This document shows, in pieces, positions 58,885 to 64,000 of a stretch of DNA of 64,000 nucleotides. The stretch is from Aurantiacibacter atlanticus (GTDB lineage Bacteria > Pseudomonadota > Alphaproteobacteria > Sphingomonadales > Sphingomonadaceae), in NCBI RefSeq assembly GCF_001077815.2, contig NZ_CP011310.1:310001-374000 (forward strand). The letters are read 5' to 3'. Numbering within the stretch: position 1 is the stretch's first letter; each line of letters opens with the position of its first letter. The notes below the pieces were generated by a model. The model saw only the letters and a list, made by a program, of their open reading frames with translations. It did not search any database and had not been told where the DNA came from. A program made the translations under genes and the position numbers.

Positions 58885-58915
58885 AAAAAAGGGGTGGGCG
58901 CCGTGCCCACCCCTT
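58885..58915 (-). terminator. Rho-independent terminator of the OmpA-like gene
   Basis: On the minus strand the 11-bp stem AAGGGGTGGGC/GCCCACCCCTT with a 5-base loop is followed by a run of T residues, directly after the OmpA-like stop codon at 58921. The SDR gene reads towards the same structure from the other side, about 95 bases away. Confidence 0.85.
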
Positions 58916-58920
58916 GATCC

Positions 58921-59826
58921 TTACATCCCGTCCAGCGCCTTGCTGACGAGGATATTTACCGAAACACGGCGGTTCTGCCTGCGGCCTTCGGCGGTGGTGT
59001 TGTCAGCCAGCGGATCGGCTTCAGCCATGCCGGTGGGGGTGAGCATCCGATATGGTGCCCAGCTGCATTCCTGCTGCAGGAAGTTGACGACGCGGCCTGC
59101 GCGCCTTTCGCTCAGCGTCTGATTGAATTCCTGGCTGCCGACAGAATCGGTATAGCCAACAACCAGCAACAGAGCGTTGTCCATTGCTTCTGCTTCGGCA
59201 GCGACGTTGCACAGTTCAGCCTTGGAGCTGGGCGTAAGCCTCCATTTACCAGTGTCATAATAGACATTTGTTGTGCCCATGATGTTGTACTGGTCGATAT
59301 TGGCAACACGGCCACGCAGCGCCTCGGTGGCGGCGGCATTGCTCTCGATCGCTTCACTATGTTCACCAAACTGCTGGGACGTCGCGCCGTGAATCATCGA
59401 TGCCGTTTCAAGATCGTTATTCTGGAATTGCACACGGCTTGCCACAAGATTGCCGCCCCATTGGACGGTTTCCACTTTCACCGGCAGCCCATTGAGCAGC
59501 GAGTCAATGCCAAGTGAGTTACGGTTCATACCGAACAGGCCGCTTTTGGACCTGACTTCGGTACCTGTAGAAATGCGCACCACGGTGTTGGTACCGTCTT
59601 CTGCGGTGATCTGCATGGCATCGCCCCTGCGTGCCGAAATCATGCCTTCGAATTCGGGCCCTTGGGTCAGGCCGGAAAGATCGGCCGGGGGGGAGCCATA
59701 GACATCAATCTGATCTTCGCCCTGTGAAACCTGCTGGGGCGGTAGCTGCTGGGCAGAAATGCTGGCCGGTGCGGCGAGCAATGCCAGAATGGAAAAAGCC
59801 ATGGGCCCCTTGGAAATAATATTCAT
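58921..59826 (-). CDS. OmpA-family outer-membrane/peptidoglycan-binding protein
   Basis: 301-residue exported protein with a signal peptide (AFSILALLAAPASISAQ) and a C-terminal OmpA-like domain from about residue 190: YYDTGKWRLTPSSKAEL, VVGYTDSVGSQEFNQTLSERR and the end AEGRRQNRRVSVNI, which contain the diaminopimelate-binding Asp and Arg positions. The N-terminal part (about 40-150) is not a classic eight-strand barrel and contains a segment like an RNA-binding-like or DUF5666-type fold (GDAMQITAEDGTNTVVRI). It should anchor to peptidoglycan in the periplasm. GAGGAG before the ATG at 59826 decides the start. Confidence 0.85.
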   Translation of the reverse strand: MNIISKGPMAFSILALLAAPASISAQQLPPQQVSQGEDQIDVYGSPPADLSGLTQGPEFEGMISARRGDAMQITAEDGTNTVVRISTGTEVRSKSGLFGMNRNSLGIDSLLNGLPVKVETVQWGGNLVASRVQFQNNDLETASMIHGATSQQFGEHSEAIESNAAATEALRGRVANIDQYNIMGTTNVYYDTGKWRLTPSSKAELCNVAAEAEAMDNALLLVVGYTDSVGSQEFNQTLSERRAGRVVNFLQQECSWAPYRMLTPTGMAEADPLADNTTAEGRRQNRRVSVNILVSKALDGM

Positions 59827-59829
59827 CAC

Positions 59830-60323
59830 AATACTCCTCTTTACTATTCAAGCCGGTCTTGCGTGTTCGCGGCTATTCGTCCGACCGCCACCATCCTTGG
59901 CGTGTCCGGTTGTCAGAATTCCATCCATTCCTGAATAAGGTAAGCGGCGCACAAGTGAATCTCGAACGCATCGGATGGTCTGCCTGTCAGCCCAACCTTT
60001 CTGCCAGATGAACGTAATTGCAAACATGGTTAATTGTAAGGGTGTTTCGGGCAATCTGTGCGGCGAACCGTTGCTGAAGCGCTTTTTTGATCGCCAATCC
60101 GGCACTGTCCTTGCCCTATTGGCCAGCTGATAACGGTGCCGCGAAATAGGGAATTCGGGATTTCTGGAAACTTTACCTCTTGAGCATGAGGTCGCCCCAT
60201 AATGGGGAAATGCAGCCGGCAGATGTGAAATACATTGCTGCAATTGCACGCAGGGCAGGTTTTCTGTCAGTTGAATATTCCTGCTAACGGCTTGGCAATA
60301 ATGCTGCGGTAAACGCTCATGAC
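59830..60323. other. Intergenic stretch of about 490 bases without a convincing gene
   Basis: It carries the promoter region of the OmpA-like gene (minus strand) and of the hypothetical gene at 60324 (plus strand). A 133-residue open frame on the minus strand has no recognisable domain and looks like chance. No clear repeat or small RNA was seen. Confidence 0.5.
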
Positions 60324-60698
60324 ATGAACGCTATCAGACCCGGATTTGACCTGTCTTGCAGCCAGACCGTTCCCTTCGAAACTGGCGGTGGCGAGAGCGA
60401 GGCAGACGCATGCGTCAAGCGATGGGCAACACTTGGCGAAGCAGGCAAGGTTGTCGCAATGCTTGCCGGCATAGATGATGACGCGGCTGGCACTTTCGAT
60501 TCGGATATGTTCTGGCGCGCCACGCCTTGCCGCCGCGAACTCGCTGACAAGGCCGGGGCTGATCTTGCGGCAATCATGGAACCGGGCATCGCGGCACTGC
60601 TGGCGATACACACAAGCGGGCGCGATTGCCGCCCAGCCGCCCTTGCTCTGTGGCACGAATTCGATTCTGCCCGTAGCGCCCTGTTGACGATGCCATAA
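60324..60698 (+). CDS. Hypothetical protein (124 aa)
   Basis: I do not recognise a family. The protein is soluble, Ala-rich, with two Cys near residues 12 and 30 and further ones in TPCRREL and GRDCRPAAL, and ends LLTMP. Codon use and base composition match the neighbours, and it precedes mmcB on the same strand with a 59-base gap, so it is probably a real gene. No function can be offered. Confidence 0.5.
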   Translation: MNAIRPGFDLSCSQTVPFETGGGESEADACVKRWATLGEAGKVVAMLAGIDDDAAGTFDSDMFWRATPCRRELADKAGADLAAIMEPGIAALLAIHTSGRDCRPAALALWHEFDSARSALLTMP

Positions 60699-60757
60699 TC
60701 CAGCCGTTTCCTGCGTTCGCGCTTGACCCTGTTCCCATTTCGTTCCAGTTTCAGCGC

Positions 60758-61276
60758 ATGCCCGATTCGCTCACCATCCCGCCCGGAAGCCCAGATTCCG
60801 ATGATTCTCTTGCATTGCGGTCGCGTGCCGTGTGTCGCGGGATATGTCGTCTTTTCGCGCGCAATGGCATATGGATGATCGGAGAGATGCCGCTGCGCAA
60901 TGGACGGCGCGCCGATCTCATGGGGATCGATGCCAAGGGCAAGATCGTGATTGTCGAGGTCAAGACCGCGCGATCCGATCTGCTTGGGGATGGCAAATGG
61001 CCGGATTATCTCGATTTTTGTGACCGGTTCTATTGGGGTCTGCCCCCTGAACTTGATCGCAAGATCCTTGAAAGCGCGGATTATCGCCCCGATTGCTGCG
61101 GCGTAATTGTGGCCGATGAATATGATGCGGAAATCGTGCGCCCTGCCCCCAGCCACCCGCTTGTTGCGGCACGTCGCCGCGTGGAGGTTGAGCGGCTGGC
61201 CCGCACTGCGCTTCGCCGCCAGCTCGTTTCGCTCGATCCGCAATGCAGCAATTGGGGCGGTGATCTCGCCGGATAA
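60758..61276 (+). CDS. mmcB: MmcB-family DNA repair protein
   Basis: 172-residue protein of the MmcB family, first described in Caulobacter as a DNA-damage-related protein with a nuclease-like fold. The core reads MPLRNGRRADLMGIDAKG followed by IVIVEVKTARSDLLGDGKW and LDFCDRFYWGLP, i.e. the D...ExK pattern of the restriction-endonuclease fold. C-terminal ARRRVEVERLARTALRR is typical too. The sterol-desaturase-type gene follows on the same strand after 57 bases. Confidence 0.9.
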   Translation: MPDSLTIPPGSPDSDDSLALRSRAVCRGICRLFARNGIWMIGEMPLRNGRRADLMGIDAKGKIVIVEVKTARSDLLGDGKWPDYLDFCDRFYWGLPPELDRKILESADYRPDCCGVIVADEYDAEIVRPAPSHPLVAARRRVEVERLARTALRRQLVSLDPQCSNWGGDLAG

Positions 61277-61333
61277 GGGCCTCACAGCCGGGGCTGTGCA
61301 GCCTTGCAGCCTGCGCCTATAGACTATCGGGCC

Positions 61334-62059
61334 ATGCTGTTTGCCATCATCCTTGCCGCCGCCGCGATGACCGGCATCGTCGCGCTGCGTTATGTGCTGA
61401 CAAGCGGTGGATTCGCACTCGCCACAGCCAGGGTCCGGCCCGGATTATACGATGGGCTCAACCCCCAGATAATCACTGAAATCAAATGGTCGCTGCTGTC
61501 GGCAGCAATCTATGGCGTGCCCGCGGGCGTCGTAGCTTGGGGCTGGCAGGAACGAGGGTGGACACTGATCTACACTGATCTTTCCGCCTATCCGATATGG
61601 TATCTGCCGCTTTCGCTCCTCCTCTATCTTTTTGCGCATGACACATGGTTTTACTGGACCCATCGCTGGATGCACCGCCCCAAATGGTTTCGCATTGCCC
61701 ATGCAGTGCATCACGCCAGCCGCCCACCCACCGCATGGGCCGCGATGAGCTTTCACCCGATCGAGGCGGTGACAGGCGCAATCGTCATCCCATTGCTGGT
61801 TTTTCTGATCCCCATCCATGTTGGCATCCTGGGGCTGGTCCTGGCCATCATGACCATCATGGGTGTCACCAATCACATGGGCTGGGAAATGTTTCCCCGC
61901 TGGATTGTTCATTCGCGCTTAGGGAACTGGCTGATAACGGCTAGCCATCATCAGCGGCACCATGACGAATATCGGTGCAATTACGGACTCTATTTCAGAT
62001 TGTGGGATCGACTGTGCAACACCGACAAGGGATTGGGCCAGCCCGCTTCGCGGCCCTGA
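61334..62059 (+). CDS. Sterol desaturase/fatty acid hydroxylase-family protein
   Basis: Membrane-bound di-iron hydroxylase, 241 residues, with several hydrophobic helices. The eight-histidine pattern is present: HDTWFYWTHRWMH, then HAVHHASRPPT, and near the C-terminus ASHHQRHHDEYRCNYG. Such enzymes hydroxylate or desaturate fatty acids, carotenoids or sterol-like lipids. The start at 61334 is preferred to a TTG at 61304. The 3' end overlaps the next gene, a DUF2141 protein, in another frame, which suggests coupled translation. Confidence 0.9.
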   Translation: MLFAIILAAAAMTGIVALRYVLTSGGFALATARVRPGLYDGLNPQIITEIKWSLLSAAIYGVPAGVVAWGWQERGWTLIYTDLSAYPIWYLPLSLLLYLFAHDTWFYWTHRWMHRPKWFRIAHAVHHASRPPTAWAAMSFHPIEAVTGAIVIPLLVFLIPIHVGILGLVLAIMTIMGVTNHMGWEMFPRWIVHSRLGNWLITASHHQRHHDEYRCNYGLYFRLWDRLCNTDKGLGQPASRP

Positions 62060-62502
62060 TAACGGCATTCGCTACGGCGATTATCGCTGCTCCGACGATT
62101 GCCGAACCGCTTGGCGCGGAGGTAACAGGAACGCAGGTGACGATCACAATCACCAACATGCGCAATACCGACGGGATGTTGCGCGCCTGCATGACCCGTG
62201 ACGAGGATCGTTTCCCACGTTGCCAGGATGCGACACAGGGCTATCGCACCGTGGTGCCGGCTGGCGAGGCGACGGTGCTGCATTTCGAAAATGTTGCGCC
62301 CGGCACATATGCCATTGCGCTTCTGCATGATGAAAACGGCAATGGCCGCGCCGACCGTGCGTTGGGCATGATGCCGCGCGAAGGTTTTGGATTTTCGCGC
62401 GATGCGCCCGTGCGTATGGGCCCGCCTGATTTTGAAGAGGCCGCCATATCCATAGGTTCTTCACCATTTCAGCAAACTATACGTATGCGCTACATGCTTT
62501 AG
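62014..62502 (+). CDS. DUF2141-family exported protein, overlapping the hydroxylase gene
   Basis: About 162 residues: a hydrophobic signal (FAALITAFATAIIAAPTIAE), then a DUF2141 domain with TQVTITITNMRNTDGMLRAC, YAIALLHDENGNGRADRALG and the end FQQTIRMRYML, closely like the gene at 38447. The start is uncertain, GTG at 62014 or at 61975, both inside the hydroxylase gene, so the reading frames overlap by 46 or 85 bases. Position after a lipid hydroxylase fits the habit of DUF2141 genes to lie beside lipid or carotenoid genes. Confidence 0.78.
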   Translation: MQHRQGIGPARFAALITAFATAIIAAPTIAEPLGAEVTGTQVTITITNMRNTDGMLRACMTRDEDRFPRCQDATQGYRTVVPAGEATVLHFENVAPGTYAIALLHDENGNGRADRALGMMPREGFGFSRDAPVRMGPPDFEEAAISIGSSPFQQTIRMRYML

Positions 62503-62623
62503 AATTACGGGTAGCTGCCCTGAAAACGCTTCAAAAAAAGCCACTAAAACCCGGCGCAACTTCATCAAAAATTTACCACGTCGCGCCAAAAGGGTCCTGC
62601 AACCCAGGGAAAGGCTTTTGGGC

Positions 62624-64000
62624 ATGGACAGTTTGCGTGACAATTTCGCTGCACTCGATGTGGAGAATCTGGATGGATTCACCTCTCCGGGCATCGATAT
62701 GCAGGATGAAGAGGACGCGATCGATGAATCGCCGCCGCCTGCAATAGGCACGGACGAGCGCCGCCTGCAGGTTCGCGCCTATAATTTCTGGGCAAGCCTC
62801 CTGGAAGATCGCAACTTCCCCTCGATCAAGGAGCTTGATCCCACTCTCTTGCCCGATTTCGGCCCCAACAGCGTATTGCTGGATTTCACGAAGGGCATCG
62901 AAGACCCGTCCATCGCTTATATTGGTGAATTGCTGGCAGAAGAATGTGCCGATGAAAACGGCACGCCCGAACGGCTTTCGCAGGTCACGCCGCGCTCTTT
63001 GCTCAGCCGGATTACCGATCATTACATGCAGATCTTGGCCAATCAGTCGCCAATCGGTTTTGAAGCGGAATATGTGAACAACGCAAGCGCAACGATCCTG
63101 TATCGCGGAATTCTGCTGCCTTTCTCCAGCGATGACCAGACGATTGATTACATTTACGGCGTCATCAACTGGAAAGAGATGGCCGACGCACACTCTGCTG
63201 ATGAACTTCTGCTCGAAATCGATCAGGCGCTGGAAGCCGGCTCTGATCGTCCGGCGCCACAACCCGATCTCACCGATTGGGCGGATGGGCCGGCCAATGC
63301 CCTTCCCGATGACAATGCGCATGAAAGCGAGGCAGTGCGGCCTTCATTCGATCTGTCAGGCCTGTCAGCCTATACCGGCGACACGCTTGAGCTGGATAAC
63401 GAATTGGCACAGGGCGCAGATTACGACACGCTGGTGCCGCAACCTATGCCCCAATCGCTAGCCGATTGGCTGGCTGCCGCGCGCGAAATGGCGCAGCAGG
63501 CAAGAAGCGGCGAAGAGCGGACACGCACCGCATTGTATGAAGCAGTCGGCCGCGCATGGGATTTTGCCATCGCCGCCACGCATGAACCGGAAGATTTATC
63601 CGAATTGCTGCAGGATGCGGGCATTGCCATGCAGGAACGCGCCCCGATGACCCCTGTGGTCAAGCTGGTCTTCGGCGTGGATTACGACAAGACCCGTCTG
63701 ACCGAATATGCCGCAGTGCTCGCTTTCGCGCAGCGCAATGATATCGCGCAAGGAACGCTCGGCACCTATCTGCAGAATGCGGATGGCGGTTTGAAAGGTG
63801 TAGTATCCGAAGAACGCGCTTTCCGCCGCACGCTGGATGGCAAGGCCCCACGGGCGGTGCGTAAAGGGCCGCGCAAGGCCATCGCCAAGAAGCTGCGCGC
63901 TATCGCACCCCGTGATTTTGCAGCCCTTCCCCAGACCGGCGAGGAATTTGCTCTGGTAATGATTCGCCGCGATGAAAATGGCGATGTGGTGGTATTGGGC
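62624..64000 (+). CDS. PAS-like domain protein of unknown function (partial)
   Basis: The frame is open from ATG at 62624 to the right edge, 459 residues so far. The N-terminal part (RAYNFWASLLEDRNFPSIKEL, LDFTKGIEDPSIAYIGELL, YRGILLPFSSDDQTIDYIYG) resembles PAS-type sensor domains of the kind found in sphingomonads. The middle is acidic and low in structure; the part after about 300 has a Lys/Arg-rich stretch (KAPRAVRKGPRKAIAKKL). No kinase or output domain is reached in the window. Soluble, no signal peptide. GGGAAAGG upstream supports the start. Confidence 0.6.
   Translation, partial: MDSLRDNFAALDVENLDGFTSPGIDMQDEEDAIDESPPPAIGTDERRLQVRAYNFWASLLEDRNFPSIKELDPTLLPDFGPNSVLLDFTKGIEDPSIAYIGELLAEECADENGTPERLSQVTPRSLLSRITDHYMQILANQSPIGFEAEYVNNASATILYRGILLPFSSDDQTIDYIYGVINWKEMADAHSADELLLEIDQALEAGSDRPAPQPDLTDWADGPANALPDDNAHESEAVRPSFDLSGLSAYTGDTLELDNELAQGADYDTLVPQPMPQSLADWLAAAREMAQQARSGEERTRTALYEAVGRAWDFAIAATHEPEDLSELLQDAGIAMQERAPMTPVVKLVFGVDYDKTRLTEYAAVLAFAQRNDIAQGTLGTYLQNADGGLKGVVSEERAFRRTLDGKAPRAVRKGPRKAIAKKLRAIAPRDFAALPQTGEEFALVMIRRDENGDVVVLG

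Noticed and set aside
59848..60249. 133-codon open frame on the minus strand upstream of the OmpA-like gene
   Set aside because: Low-complexity translation with no family features; start region not supported.
60317..61285. 322-codon open frame on the minus strand
   Set aside because: Antisense to the hypothetical gene and mmcB; mmcB has clear family motifs, the antisense frame none.
62573..63322. 249-codon open frame on the minus strand
   Set aside because: Antisense to the PAS-like gene, which has better codon use and a ribosome binding site.

Overview
The window looks like chromosome of an alphaproteobacterium of the order Sphingomonadales, most likely an Erythrobacter/Altererythrobacter-type organism. 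This rests on gene families and gene order: a very large NAD-dependent glutamate dehydrogenase, MmcB, IHF-beta, a heparinase II/III-like gene between rpe and purH, TonB-dependent receptors, and paired amidohydrolases with a POT transporter. The DNA is GC-rich and densely coded. No rRNA, CRISPR array, prophage structural gene or replication origin was seen.

Layout. 1-2405: glnE on the minus strand, running off the left edge. 2542-9271: secreted M28 peptidase and agmatine deiminase (+), thrS (-), alpha/beta hydrolase and luciferase-like monooxygenase (+). 9418-19296: NAD-glutamate dehydrogenase, ferredoxin reductase, queG (-), a NatAB-like ABC exporter, and a Tat-exported MsrB. 19293-23088: a minus-strand operon of a FAD oxidoreductase, GtrA and an STT3/PglB-like GT-C membrane protein. 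23133-25068: tandem PilZ protein, tRNA-Leu, ihfB, GntR regulator. 25261-29710: POT peptide transporter with two exported amidohydrolase-family proteins, the second lacking the metal ligands. 29714-38187, all minus: hydrolase, dxs, Zur/Fur regulator, periplasmic MsrA, purH, heparinase-like protein, rpe. 38447-42359: DUF2141 protein, a Tam41-like nucleotidyltransferase with a diacylglycerol kinase, and an M20 amidohydrolase.

42427-about 50200 is the accessory part. A tRNA-Arg is followed by a tyrosine-recombinase-like gene and an IS3-family element with a disrupted orfB. One IS end cuts off the 3' end of a LysR gene. Then come an aldo/keto reductase with a carboxymuconolactone decarboxylase-like partner, an AT-richer polysaccharide pyruvyl transferase and a sulfotransferase. 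50589-64000 returns to ordinary content: CsaA, TPR-sulfotransferase with a TonB-dependent receptor, BCCT transporter, SDR, OmpA-like protein with a clear terminator, MmcB, sterol-desaturase-type hydroxylase with an overlapping DUF2141 gene, and a PAS-like protein cut by the right edge.

The best candidates for undescribed biology are: (1) the Tam41-like gene beside a diacylglycerol kinase, a possible two-step CDP-diacylglycerol branch; (2) the FAD enzyme-GtrA-STT3-like operon, a possible lipid-linked sugar transfer system; (3) the active/dead amidohydrolase pair; (4) the TonB receptor-TPR sulfotransferase pair. All functions are read from sequence features by eye; no database search was run.
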